This document shows, piece by piece, positions 1 to 8,420 of a DNA stretch of 27,025 bases. The DNA lies in NCBI GenBank assembly GCA_023392075.1, contig JAEVZU010000050.1:1-27025 (forward strand), written 5' to 3'. The position numbers were made by a program, and so were the translations under genes. The stretch comes from Bacillota bacterium. GTDB taxonomy: Bacteria > Bacillota > Clostridia > Acetivibrionales > DSM-1351. The notes under the pieces are model-generated. The model ran no database searches. It was given only the letters and a program-made list of their open reading frames with translations, and was not told the origin of the DNA. The stretch's first letter is position 1. Every line of letters starts with the position of its first letter.

Positions 1-339
1 ATGGAACTTGAAATATGGGACGTGCTGGGCATGCCGAATGATATATACCTGGAGAGATTTGCCGGGATAAAGCCGGGAAAAAAGAATAAAGCAGTGTTGG
101 AATTTAGAGACAGGGAAAAGCTTGACCAGTTGAAAGATAATATTATTAAACTGTCGGAACAGGAAAGTCTTGATATCGAGATCCACGATTATTGCGAGAA
201 CACCGACCTTGATATCTGGATTCAGTTTCTTGGCTGCAGAAACAGCATTCCTCAGTACTTTCCCCAATCTAGAAAAATAAGCAAACTTTCACCTGAGGAA
301 AGATCAAAATACTGTTTGAGCAGAAACGAGCTTTGGTGA
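1..339 (+). CDS. Unrecognised small protein, possibly the C-terminal part of a longer one
   Basis: The frame is open from the first base and ends in TGA at 337-339, so the ATG at base 1 may be internal and the true start may lie upstream. The 112 visible residues are charged and soluble, with no signal peptide, membrane segment or motif that I recognise. A short Asp/Glu-rich stretch lies near residues 58-72, followed by a Pro/Arg/Lys-rich tail. The gene ends 39 nt before the ATG of the glycosyltransferase-like gene at 379, on the same strand, so the two probably share a transcript. Function is unknown. Confidence 0.55.
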   Translation: MELEIWDVLGMPNDIYLERFAGIKPGKKNKAVLEFRDREKLDQLKDNIIKLSEQESLDIEIHDYCENTDLDIWIQFLGCRNSIPQYFPQSRKISKLSPEERSKYCLSRNELW

Positions 340-378
340 TTGGCTTTCCCACCATTAAAAAGCGGGAGGAATAATTTT

Positions 379-1209
379 ATGTTAAAACAGCAAAGCACAG
401 CTGTCCTGACTTGCATGGATAAAAATTTTGAAAATAACTTAATAAATGATTTTCTGAGAACACTGCGCAATACTGCTTGTTATCACGGAAAAGTGATAAT
501 TCTTGATTACGGTATGAGTATTGAAGCGTCTGAGAGAATTAGGAATGAGGATGAAAATGCAGAAATCATTAAATGCAGCAAGGACAGACATATATTTTCG
601 GTAAGATTCAGGGACATGGCGGAAATAATAGAGCGTCTTCCGGCTGATATTACCAATGTTATGAGTATAGACGGCGGAGATGTGTGGTTTCAGGAACCCA
701 TAGATGATATTTTTGAAATATGCAATAACAAAATAGGTTATATTGAAGATTATTCGCTTGATAACAGTTGGTGGAACAGACAGCTGTTAAATCTTCTGAA
801 GCCTGAAGAAATGAAAAGGCTGTGTAAAAACTTTCGCGGGACAAGGCAAAAAAATGCGGGCATGATATGCGGTCCCAGAAACATCATGATCAAGGTCTCC
901 GATTTAATTGACAAATATGTTTTGAATAACGGAAATGATTTTTTCGGACTGGATCAATTATATTTCAACTATATTATAAATAATATGCCGGATAATGAAA
1001 AAATTGTGTTATCCAAGAAGTACAATTATGTTCTTATTGATAACAGACATAGGCTGATTATTGAAAATGATCTGGTCTATAATGAAAATCATGAGTTAAT
1101 GGCAGTAATACATAATGCCGGCGGAGGATACTACAGGGTCATCAAAAAGGAATCTCACGGTGATGTTGATGAAACCCAATATAAAAGGGTAATTCAAGTA
1201 TATAAATGA
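379..1209 (+). CDS. GT-A-type glycosyltransferase-like protein (putative)
   Basis: This 276-residue soluble protein has no signal peptide. The start is the ATG at 379, which follows GGGAGGA at 364-370; the frame also opens at a TTG at 340 but without a ribosome binding site. The N-terminus reads like the first beta strand of a nucleotide-sugar transferase (TAVLTCMDKNF). About 100 residues later comes a hydrophobic stretch followed by SIDGGDVWF, which resembles the DxD metal/nucleotide-sugar motif of GT8-like or other GT-A enzymes. Later elements (KNAGMICGP, FGLDQLYFNY) also match the general pattern of GT8-like proteins, where acceptor-side residues follow an N-A-G and a D-Q. The family assignment is inferred from motifs and spacing. 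It sits between a small unknown ORF and a radical SAM gene, so it could glycosylate a cell-surface or peptide substrate, but nothing in the window proves this. Confidence 0.6.
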   Translation: MLKQQSTAVLTCMDKNFENNLINDFLRTLRNTACYHGKVIILDYGMSIEASERIRNEDENAEIIKCSKDRHIFSVRFRDMAEIIERLPADITNVMSIDGGDVWFQEPIDDIFEICNNKIGYIEDYSLDNSWWNRQLLNLLKPEEMKRLCKNFRGTRQKNAGMICGPRNIMIKVSDLIDKYVLNNGNDFFGLDQLYFNYIINNMPDNEKIVLSKKYNYVLIDNRHRLIIENDLVYNENHELMAVIHNAGGGYYRVIKKESHGDVDETQYKRVIQVYK

Positions 1210-1237
1210 GCTATGGCTATAGATGGATAAAGGCCAT

Positions 1238-1280
1238 AAAGTCGATAACCATAGGCCTTCTGCCGATAGTTATCGACTTT
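1238..1280. repeat. Perfect 12-bp inverted repeat between the glycosyltransferase-like and radical SAM genes
   Basis: AAAGTCGATAAC (1238-1249) pairs perfectly with GTTATCGACTTT (1269-1280) around a 19-nt loop. The right arm ends in only four T residues, so it would be a weak intrinsic terminator for the gene ending at 1209. It could instead be a leader hairpin or an operator for the radical SAM gene at 1327. A competing pairing, AGGCC (1231-1235) with GGCCT (1254-1258), overlaps it. The right-hand part (1262-1280) closely resembles 3035-3053 upstream of the GH9 gene. Confidence 0.6.
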
Positions 1281-1326
1281 TGAAAGCTACACCCTGCTAA
1301 CAGGCCGGAAGAGGAGATGAGAAGTT

Positions 1327-2292
1327 ATGGTACTGGAAGATATTCATCTGAAGCGGGTCAATTTTATGGTTACAACCACATGTAACCTGCATTGCAGGAT
1401 GTGTGACGTACCCGAGTTCAATAACAGGGAAAATAATCTGACTCTGGAAAAAATAAAGGAAATTATCTTACAGGCTGCCCAAGCGGGGGCAGAAATTCTT
1501 GAAATATCAGGCGGAGAGCCGATGATGCGCAAAGATATTTATGAAATTATTTCTTTTGCAGCTTCATTAAAATTAAAAGTAATGATGGTTTCAAACGGTG
1601 TGCTTATAGGTCCTTCAGAAGCGCAAAAGCTGCTGGAGGCAGGTGTTTCCTTGATTCCGATGTCGCTGGAAGGCCCGGAGGAATTGAATGATAAAATACG
1701 GGGAGAAGGAAATTTTAAAAAAACACTTTGTGCCATTAAAAGCTTTTTGGCCAACAGCGCAAAAATTCCCGAACTTCAAGTATCTGTCGGAATTACGCTT
1801 TCAAGGCATAATTATAAAATTGTTCGTACTTTTTCAAAATACCTGCTGGAGGATGTGGGGGTACACTGTATTACTATAAATCCGTTTACGGGTACCATGA
1901 TGTCACAGGAAAATTTTAAAGCACGTAAAGATGAATTTATTATACCGGAGGAACTTATTCCTGACCTTATTTTTGAAATGGAACAACTGGCTCAGTACTC
2001 GGAAGGCAGGCCGGGCAAGCTGCCTTCTCCCAGGTACATAAGAAGGATTCCTGAATATTTTGATGGAAATAAAATTTTACCCTCAGGCGGATGTGGTATG
2101 CCATTGACTTTTATCGGGATATCCCCCCGGGGATTGGTTTTCCCATGCTGGCACGGTCCGGTGATAGGGGATTTAAAGCAGTCTGTACTGAGTGAAATTC
2201 TGGCTTCCATAGCCCGGAAGGAATATATTGAAAAAGCGTTGTCGGGAGAATGCCCGGGATGTCTCAGCTCCTGCTATTCAGAAGTATTTTGA
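1327..2292 (+). CDS. Radical SAM protein with C-terminal SPASM/twitch-like cysteine cluster
   Basis: This 321-residue protein carries the radical SAM CxxxCxxC motif at C19-C23-C26 (CNLHCRMC), which binds the [4Fe-4S] cluster that cleaves S-adenosylmethionine. A GGEP motif follows near residue 60 and contacts SAM in this family. The C-terminus contains C256, C274, C309, C312 and C316, the spacing expected of a SPASM or twitch domain binding one or two extra iron-sulfur clusters. The start ATG follows GAGGAG at 1311-1316. SPASM proteins commonly modify ribosomal peptides or act as sugar or anaerobic-enzyme activators. No precursor peptide gene is obvious next to it. It lies 117 nt after the glycosyltransferase-like gene on the same strand. 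The substrate is unknown; the family call is firm. Confidence 0.9.
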   Translation: MVLEDIHLKRVNFMVTTTCNLHCRMCDVPEFNNRENNLTLEKIKEIILQAAQAGAEILEISGGEPMMRKDIYEIISFAASLKLKVMMVSNGVLIGPSEAQKLLEAGVSLIPMSLEGPEELNDKIRGEGNFKKTLCAIKSFLANSAKIPELQVSVGITLSRHNYKIVRTFSKYLLEDVGVHCITINPFTGTMMSQENFKARKDEFIIPEELIPDLIFEMEQLAQYSEGRPGKLPSPRYIRRIPEYFDGNKILPSGGCGMPLTFIGISPRGLVFPCWHGPVIGDLKQSVLSEILASIARKEYIEKALSGECPGCLSSCYSEVF

Positions 2293-2425
2293 AAATCTGC
2301 CCGCTAAATATAAATGATAACTAAAAACAGACCGCAATAGATTTTTTTGCCGATCCAGGTTGTAAAAAACAGCTTTATAATACATTATATATGACAACTA
2401 GTCAAAGCTAACCTGGAGGTGCCGC
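2293..2425 (+). promoter_or_regulatory. Intergenic region with a possible structured leader over the ribosome binding site
   Basis: TCCAGGTT (2354-2361) is exactly complementary to AACCTGGA (2410-2417), which overlaps the start of the GGAGGT Shine-Dalgarno (2415-2420) of the next gene. Inside it, AGCTTT (2371-2376) is complementary to AAAGCT (2404-2409). Together these give a nested stem with one 9-nt bulge on the 5' side. If transcribed, it could hide the ribosome binding site. However, a TATAAT sits at 2376-2381 and TGAC/GTCA half-sites flank AACTA at 2392-2404, so the transcript might start inside this region and the repeat might act on DNA instead. No intrinsic terminator for the radical SAM gene is clear here. 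Confidence 0.35.
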
Positions 2426-2926
2426 ATGAAAGAGAACATCCCAATTGAAAAAATATTAAGGGAATACAGGGTTAATAAACAAAGAATCAGTTTCCTGGAA
2501 AATCAGATAAGGCGTATGACCCCTGAATTATATCAGGATTATATTGAAAGTAAAATGTTTGCCCGCGGTCATAGTGACAAAACATTAAAACTTGCGGTAG
2601 TTAACGGTGAAGAAGTTGCTGTTCTCAACAACGTTGAAGAAACAGCGGACAATTACCGGCTTCATTGTGAAAACGAGTACAGGGAAGAAATAAACGGTAT
2701 ACGAAATGAAATAACCAGGCTTCATAACTTTGTTTACATCGTTGAAGACTCTCTTGAGGCTCTTGGAGAATCAAACGAAAAATACAGAACGCTGCTGGAG
2801 AAGTACTATTTACAGGGGGAGAGTATGGAGGAAATAGCTGAAATTCTTCATTTGAGCCGCAGCAGGTGTTACGAGCTATGTAAAAAAGCAGTACAATACA
2901 TGGAATTGGTAGTATCCGGAACATAG
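2426..2926 (+). CDS. Small sigma-70 region 4-like helix-turn-helix protein
   Basis: This 166-residue protein starts at an ATG seven to eight bases after GGAGGT. Residues 1-30 and about 85-115 are heptad-like and charged, probably coiled coil. Residues about 118-158 form a helix-turn-helix that reads like sigma-70 region 4 (LLEKYYLQGESMEEIAEIL, then LSRSRCYELCKKA). No region 2 is present, so it is not a complete sigma factor. This architecture is typical of phage ArpU/RinA-like late regulators and DUF1492-type proteins of Firmicutes, which suggests a prophage origin or a stand-alone regulator. No other phage gene is visible in the window. It lies 154 nt upstream of the GH9 gene, which has its own promoter candidate, so any regulatory link to that gene is speculative. 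Confidence 0.7.
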   Translation: MKENIPIEKILREYRVNKQRISFLENQIRRMTPELYQDYIESKMFARGHSDKTLKLAVVNGEEVAVLNNVEETADNYRLHCENEYREEINGIRNEITRLHNFVYIVEDSLEALGESNEKYRTLLEKYYLQGESMEEIAEILHLSRSRCYELCKKAVQYMELVVSGT

Positions 2927-2983
2927 TACAAAATATCAGGAAAATATATTTTGATGGGATAAACAATTGCACAAATTCCAGTA

Positions 2984-3012
2984 TGTACAAATAAATTACA
3001 AAAATGTATAAT
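2984..3012 (+). promoter_or_regulatory. Candidate sigma-A promoter for the GH9-dockerin gene
   Basis: A perfect -10 TATAAT (3007-3012) is preceded at a 17-bp spacing by TGTACA (2984-2989), which matches four of six bases of TTGACA. Transcription would begin near 3019, leaving a leader of about 60 nt whose first element is the inverted repeat at 3021-3043. Confidence 0.55.
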
Positions 3013-3020
3013 TAAGTAAT

Positions 3021-3043
3021 ACTATCGGCTTTCAGCCGATAGT
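3021..3043 (+). repeat. Perfect 10-bp hairpin at the predicted 5' end of the GH9 mRNA
   Basis: ACTATCGGCT (3021-3030) and AGCCGATAGT (3034-3043) form a perfect 10-bp stem with a 3-nt loop. It begins within a few bases of the predicted transcription start and lies about 22 nt before the ribosome binding site, with no T tract. A 5'-terminal stem of this kind can stabilise an mRNA, and the palindrome could equally be an operator. The 3' arm continues into a sequence similar to 1262-1280. Confidence 0.6.
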
Positions 3044-3080
3044 AACTGACTTTGATAATTTAATAGGGGGAGAGATTATT

Positions 3081-5261
3081 ATGTGTGAAAACAGAGGGCA
3101 ATCCGGAAAGCTTTTCCGGATCATGGCTGTAATACTTGTGACTTCTTTACTGCTATCCACACTTATTTTTCAGCAGAAGGTTCAGGCAGCGTCTTCACCG
3201 AGAACAGGAGGTTCTTATTACAATTATGGTGAAGCCTTGCAAAAATCAATTCTCTTTTACAAGGCAAACCGTCTGGGTGATTTACCGGACGACTATATTT
3301 TACCGTATCGCGCCGATGCGGCCATGACGGACGGAAAGGATGCGGGTCTTGACCTGACCGGAGGCTGGGCTGATGCCGGTGACGGGATCAAATTTACGCA
3401 TCCCATGTCCTATGCAGCCGGACAGCTGGGCTGGGCCGTTTATGAATACAGAGAGGCATTTGAAAAATCGGGACAGCTGGATGATATACTGGATGAGATC
3501 AAATGGGCTACGGATTTTTTCATTAAAGCACATCCAAGTCCCGACGTATTATATTACATGTGCGGATATGAGGAATCCGACCATTCCGTATGGATACCTC
3601 ACGAGCTGCTCGACTACAGAACCAAAAGAACTTCCTTCAAAGTTGATTCTACAACACCGGGTTCGGATGTGGCAGGGCAAACTGCCGCTGCTTTGGCCAT
3701 TGCATCCATTATATTCGAACCCACCGACCCGCAGTATGCCGCTACCTGCCTGACACATGCAAAACAGCTTTTTAGCTTTGCTGACAAATATAGAGGGAAA
3801 AATCCTCTCAAGACCTTGTATCCTTCGGGCAGTTATGTTGATGATCTGGCCTGGGGAGCAATCTGGCTTTATATAAAGACCGGAGATTCCAATTATCTTG
3901 ATAAGGCAAAAGCTGTTTTGCCGGTAACATCCCTGGGAGGCCAGCATACCCATTGCTGGGATGATGTCAGCTACGGAGCGGCGTTGAAAATAGCTCAGGT
4001 TACACATGACACAGGATATGCTGCCATGGTGGAAAAAAATCTGGACTGGTGGATGCCGGGCGGCGGTCTTAAATACACTCCCGGCGGTCTGGCATGGCTT
4101 TCACAGTGGGGTTCATTGCGCTATGCATCCACCGCTGCATTTTTGGCATTTGTCTGGTCTGATGATGCAACAGTAGGAACAGCATCAAAAAAAGATACTT
4201 ATCACAAATTTGCAGAAAGTCAAATAAATTATGCACTTGGCGATAATCCACGGGGAGGGAGCTATGTAGTAGGATTTGGGAGTAAGGCACCTGAACACCC
4301 CCATCACAGGACGGCTCACGGTTCCTGGACAAGCATGCTTACCGTACCGGCCTTTCACCGGCATATACTCTATGGAGCCCTGGTGGGAGGGCCTACATCT
4401 GATGACAGTTGGAAAGACGATATTTCCGACTATACATTAAATGAAGTTGCTACTGATTACAATGCAGGTTTTGCAGGTGCCCTTGCAAAAATGTATGATA
4501 TGTACGGCGGAGAACCACTGGAAAACTGGCCGAAGCCCGAAGATTTCAGAGCAAAGGAGGACAATCTCACCGAGTATTTTGTCAGAGGGTGGATAATTTA
4601 CGAGGGATATGGAACTTTAAACCTTATGTTCCAGATCAACAACCGTTCGGCGTGGCCTGCAGCCATGAAAGACAAGCTGTCTGCACGCTACTATATGGAT
4701 CTGACCGAAGTATTTGAGTCGGGACATAAACTGGAGGATGTGGAAATAACACTCGGACAGAGTCAGGGAGCCAAGCTTTACGGTCTGAAACAATATAAGG
4801 ATAATATCTATTATTTCACCGTAGATTTCTCCGGAACGCAGATAATGCCCGCCGAATGGGAGTTATGCGAGAAAGATGCCAATGTATCCATAAAGTATAA
4901 GGATGACTGCGGTTCCAATGAAAATGACTGGTCCTATAAAAACCTTTATGGACCGCCTGATTATGATGCAGTATCTTTTGCAGGTATGACTCCTTATATA
5001 CCGGTATATGACAACGGTGTGCTCCTGTGGGGTGAAGAGCCTTCCAAACAGGAACCGGGGTTTACTTATGGAGATATAAATTCTGACGGAAGTATTGACA
5101 CCATAGATTTTGCACTGTTAAAGCAAATATTGATGGGAAGTGCTCCGGTAAATGTCAATATGCAGGCAGCAGACGTGAAAGCCGATGGCGACGTAAATGC
5201 TTTGGATTACGCGGTTTTGAAAAGTTATTTGTTGAATATGATTGATAAACTTCCTCAGTAG
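3081..5261 (+). CDS. Secreted GH9 glycoside hydrolase with CBM3c and type I dockerin (cellulosomal)
   Basis: This 726-residue precursor has a signal peptide (basic start, hydrophobic 14-30, probable cleavage after QA36), a GH9 catalytic domain at about 45-480, a CBM3c-like domain at about 490-645, and a dockerin at about 660-726. The order and length match the Cel9G-type endoglucanases of cellulosomal clostridia. Catalytic D98 and D101 lie in the DAGD motif, the HPHHRTAHGSW motif is intact, and E455 in LNEVATDYNAGF is the expected proton donor. Dockerin repeats start with DINSDGSIDTID and DVKADGDVNALD. Two positions beside the catalytic Asp differ from the usual GGWYDAGDHVKF: Y becomes A and H becomes G. 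Tandem changes in DHSVWIPHE also depart from DHSWWGPAE. Substrate range may therefore differ from ordinary processive endoglucanases. The start follows AGGGGGA, and the gene has its own promoter candidate. Confidence 0.93.
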   Translation: MCENRGQSGKLFRIMAVILVTSLLLSTLIFQQKVQAASSPRTGGSYYNYGEALQKSILFYKANRLGDLPDDYILPYRADAAMTDGKDAGLDLTGGWADAGDGIKFTHPMSYAAGQLGWAVYEYREAFEKSGQLDDILDEIKWATDFFIKAHPSPDVLYYMCGYEESDHSVWIPHELLDYRTKRTSFKVDSTTPGSDVAGQTAAALAIASIIFEPTDPQYAATCLTHAKQLFSFADKYRGKNPLKTLYPSGSYVDDLAWGAIWLYIKTGDSNYLDKAKAVLPVTSLGGQHTHCWDDVSYGAALKIAQVTHDTGYAAMVEKNLDWWMPGGGLKYTPGGLAWLSQWGSLRYASTAAFLAFVWSDDATVGTASKKDTYHKFAESQINYALGDNPRGGSYVVGFGSKAPEHPHHRTAHGSWTSMLTVPAFHRHILYGALVGGPTSDDSWKDDISDYTLNEVATDYNAGFAGALAKMYDMYGGEPLENWPKPEDFRAKEDNLTEYFVRGWIIYEGYGTLNLMFQINNRSAWPAAMKDKLSARYYMDLTEVFESGHKLEDVEITLGQSQGAKLYGLKQYKDNIYYFTVDFSGTQIMPAEWELCEKDANVSIKYKDDCGSNENDWSYKNLYGPPDYDAVSFAGMTPYIPVYDNGVLLWGEEPSKQEPGFTYGDINSDGSIDTIDFALLKQILMGSAPVNVNMQAADVKADGDVNALDYAVLKSYLLNMIDKLPQ

Positions 5262-5320
5262 ATATAAATTATTTTTAATAAAATTTTTCAAGTTTTATAA
5301 TGGGCAATATTTCTAAATTA

Positions 5321-5355
5321 AATGGCAAGTATTTGTAATGTAAATATTTGCCATT
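5321..5355 (+). repeat. 14-bp hairpin between the GH9 and GH-D genes
   Basis: AATGGCAAGTATTT (5321-5334) pairs with AAATATTTGCCATT (5342-5355), giving 14 pairs of which one is G-U, around a 7-nt loop. It is followed by AATTATAAAATAATA rather than a T tract, so it is a poor intrinsic terminator. It could block 3' exonucleases after processing of a GH9-GH-D transcript, as in cip-cel type operons, or serve as an operator. A TATAAT at 5296-5301 lies upstream without a good -35. Confidence 0.5.
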
Positions 5356-5402
5356 AATTATAAAATAATAACTGAAAAATAATTCCAGGAGGTTATTATT
5401 TT

Positions 5403-8402
5403 ATGAGAAGCAAGAAAACTCTAAAAATTTTTTGTGCAGCAGTATCTCTATGCCTTATTATAACAGGCTTCCAGATACCTGCCCTGGCAGCTGCCGTCAC
5501 TATTACACAGAATGGTAATGTTGTAACCGCTGCAAACGGGAATTACACCTTGAGCTATGACCTTTCGACAGGAAGGGGATATCTGAGTTATGGAAGCACA
5601 GCAGTAATTCAAAATTTCTACTCTGATTTTGCTTTAAACGGTCAATCAACAAGAATCTCTTCTTATGATGCTGGTACCAGAACTGCAAATTGGACATCCA
5701 TAGGAAATAACGGATACGGAACCGGTGGGTATAGACTTGCCATTACTTGTGCCTTAAGTTCCGGTTACACTATCAAAACGTATTTCGACTTCTATGCCGA
5801 CAACAGATTTTTTATTGTAAGCATGGAGGTTACCAACGCTTCAAGTATGACAATAAACTTCATGGAACCGCTGGCAGCCGATAATCTTGATATTGGAAAT
5901 TTCAGCGATGAAAGAATAATGAGTACCCCTTATACTAATAACGATGATTTCGGCGTGTGCCCTGTTAATGCATTTGGGTCATTTACCGGAAACAGCAGCT
6001 GGGTGTGCAGTGTGTTTGACAATACAAATAAAACCGGATTTGTAGCAGGTGCTGCCACAACAACAAACTGGAAAAGCTGCCAGTACCTGAGGACAGCAGC
6101 TTCTGCAAATGGACCTTTGAAAGGCTTCTCCGTATTTAATACAGGAGGAACTCAATCAGGAACAACTGTGGCCACCGATAAATTTTTCTTGGGCTACTAC
6201 AGTGATTACAGGACAGGCCTGGAAGAATTCGGAGCAAAATACGCTGCTGGTGAGGCACCCATGACATGGTCAGGTGAAGTACCAGTGGGATATAACAACT
6301 GGTATACCTTAAGATTTAAAGACCCTATCAATACCATGTACAATGTTGTTGACTATGTAAATAATAATTTGAAATCACTGGGATATAATTATGTGAATCT
6401 TGATGCCACGTCACTTACAGACAGTGAAAAGCAGAGCTTTGCAGGTTACTGTCACAGTAAAGGCTTAAAGGCAGGCGGCTATACATGTCCGTTTATAGTT
6501 TGGAGTTCTGATCTTGACAAACAGATACCGGACTCCGCCTATTATTTTCGTGATGCTATTCTGAAGGACAGCAGCGGAAACAGGATGACCTGGTATCTGG
6601 GAGCTGATGCTTACTGTCTCGATGCTACCTCACCTGCGGGACAGGCAGCTGTTGCATCGTTTATAAAAGCTTTTATTGACGGTGGTTTTGATTACTTAAA
6701 GATGGATTTCCTTGACTACGGAATGCAGGAGGGTGCGCACTATGACAGTACCAAAAATGGAATGCAGGCTTACCGTGAGGGCATGCAGATAGTCAAGAAC
6801 CTGGTTCAGGCAGCAGATAGACCAATATTCCTCAGTGAATCAATAGCTCCTCTGCTGCCAAACGGTTATGCACACGCCAGAAGGTCGGGCTGTGATACTG
6901 AAATTGGAGTAGGAAATTACTCCGGTTATGAAAGACAGGCATTTAATGCTGCAGCATCGTGGTTCACAAACGGAACCATATGGAAATACAATGATCCGGA
7001 TATGGTAATGGTTGATAATTATGTGGGCAGTGAATACTGGCTCAATTCTTACAGCAGCAATCAGGCCAGACTCCTGTCATGTTATCTGGCTATGGGCGGC
7101 GGCCTATGGCTGGCAAGTGAAAACCTGCCGCTGGTTCCATTGGATAAAATGAATCAGATACTAAAAAATCCTTCTGTTTTAAGTATTGCAAAGCTTGGTA
7201 AGGCGGCAAGACCGGTCAGAATGACGAACTTCCTGTGGGGTAATGAGCATTGTCCGCCAGTGACCTATCTGACCGGCAATAACGGCGATAAAATAGTAAC
7301 TGTTGCTAACTGGGACAGAAGCAATCCGGCTTCTATTGATGTGAATTGGTCAGATATAGGGTTATCGGCAAATGGAACCTACTATGTAGTAGATTTATTC
7401 AGAAATGAAAGGTTGGGGAGCTTTACGGGAAAGTACACAGCCACTTTTAAAGGGGCTGCACATGATTCCATGCTTCTGAGAATTACATCGGCAAATCCTT
7501 CGGAGCCCAGCCCGGCGGTAAATCTGGCCCAAGGAAAGACATTTAGTGCATCATCCTTTTACAGTGCAGGATATGAGGCAGGAAAGTCCGGAGACGGAAG
7601 CTGGAGTTCCAGATGGTCGGCTGCCCAGACAAACGGACAATGGCTTGAAGTGGATCTTGGACAGAATACCAATGTAAACAGGGTTGTATTAAAAGAATAT
7701 AAAGCCAGTGAAGAGTTCGGTAACAGCTATACCGTTAATGATTTCTCGGTACAGTATTGGGACGGAACATCCTATGTCAATGTTGCAAAAGACAGTAAGA
7801 TAGGCTTTGAAAAAATAGTTGATTTTCCGGCAGTGAATACCGGCAAGCTAAGAATTTCATTTACGGGAGCTAGTTTCCTTCCGTCAATAAGAGAATTTGA
7901 AGTATATAATATTTTCGGAAATACTGCAAACACCATAGCATTGGATAACAGCGATTCAAGCTTCAGTACTTATTCCGATATAAGGACTGTAATTCAGCGT
8001 ATGCAGGTATTCCAGGCGCAGGGCACCACTTTGCCCAGAATTGATTTCTTCGGCTACAAGACAGGAACTCCGAATACATTGAATGTTGCCATATATAGCC
8101 TTGATACAAATGACAATCCGGTTAACAAGCTGTTTGAATCCAATATTCTGCAGGATAACTTCCCGGCTTCCCTAACTAGAATTCCAATATACTGTAATCT
8201 AACCGGATTGACGGCCGGAGCAAACTACGGAATAGTGATCAGTTCACCGCTATCACCGGATACAGGCAACTGCTATGGTTTTGGATATAACGACAGCAAT
8301 TCGATGAATAATTCATTTGAAAGGCTGTCAACAAACGGAGGCAGTACATGGTCAACTGAAAGTAATGGAAACAGAGACCTGAAAATAACCATATACAAAT
8401 AA
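5403..8402 (+). CDS. Secreted clan GH-D (GH27/GH36-like) glycosidase with CBM32 and an unassigned C-terminal domain
   Basis: This 999-residue protein starts at an ATG eight to nine bases after AGGAGGT. It has a signal peptide (cleavage near ALAA, residues 28-31), a beta-rich N-terminal domain to about residue 290, and a TIM-barrel at about 295-590. YLKMDF puts D435 at the nucleophile position of alpha-galactosidase-like enzymes, and D498 in RSGCDTEIG is the candidate acid/base. A beta-sandwich to about 700, an F5/8 type C (CBM32) domain at about 705-838 (NLAQGKT, WLEVDLG, IREFEVY) and a final domain at about 840-999 follow. I cannot assign the final domain; it is beta-rich with repeated NTLNVAIYSLD-like strands. 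Unlike its neighbours, the enzyme has no dockerin and no anchor, so it is probably freely secreted. Alpha-galactosidase is the best guess; other clan GH-D activities are possible. Confidence 0.8.
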   Translation: MRSKKTLKIFCAAVSLCLIITGFQIPALAAAVTITQNGNVVTAANGNYTLSYDLSTGRGYLSYGSTAVIQNFYSDFALNGQSTRISSYDAGTRTANWTSIGNNGYGTGGYRLAITCALSSGYTIKTYFDFYADNRFFIVSMEVTNASSMTINFMEPLAADNLDIGNFSDERIMSTPYTNNDDFGVCPVNAFGSFTGNSSWVCSVFDNTNKTGFVAGAATTTNWKSCQYLRTAASANGPLKGFSVFNTGGTQSGTTVATDKFFLGYYSDYRTGLEEFGAKYAAGEAPMTWSGEVPVGYNNWYTLRFKDPINTMYNVVDYVNNNLKSLGYNYVNLDATSLTDSEKQSFAGYCHSKGLKAGGYTCPFIVWSSDLDKQIPDSAYYFRDAILKDSSGNRMTWYLGADAYCLDATSPAGQAAVASFIKAFIDGGFDYLKMDFLDYGMQEGAHYDSTKNGMQAYREGMQIVKNLVQAADRPIFLSESIAPLLPNGYAHARRSGCDTEIGVGNYSGYERQAFNAAASWFTNGTIWKYNDPDMVMVDNYVGSEYWLNSYSSNQARLLSCYLAMGGGLWLASENLPLVPLDKMNQILKNPSVLSIAKLGKAARPVRMTNFLWGNEHCPPVTYLTGNNGDKIVTVANWDRSNPASIDVNWSDIGLSANGTYYVVDLFRNERLGSFTGKYTATFKGAAHDSMLLRITSANPSEPSPAVNLAQGKTFSASSFYSAGYEAGKSGDGSWSSRWSAAQTNGQWLEVDLGQNTNVNRVVLKEYKASEEFGNSYTVNDFSVQYWDGTSYVNVAKDSKIGFEKIVDFPAVNTGKLRISFTGASFLPSIREFEVYNIFGNTANTIALDNSDSSFSTYSDIRTVIQRMQVFQAQGTTLPRIDFFGYKTGTPNTLNVAIYSLDTNDNPVNKLFESNILQDNFPASLTRIPIYCNLTGLTAGANYGIVISSPLSPDTGNCYGFGYNDSNSMNNSFERLSTNGGSTWSTESNGNRDLKITIYK

Positions 8403-8420
8403 TTCCTTGTGTTAACTGAC

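Noticed and set aside
340..378. TTG start at 340 for the glycosyltransferase-like gene
   Set aside because: It lacks a Shine-Dalgarno, whereas ATG 379 has GGGAGGA at the right distance.
1210..1326. Riboswitch before the radical SAM gene
   Set aside because: The hairpin is clear, but I could not match any known riboswitch core; a simple terminator, leader or operator is enough.
2930..2952. AAAATAT/ATATTTT hairpin after the sigma-like gene
   Set aside because: It is A-T only with a long loop and too weak to call a terminator.
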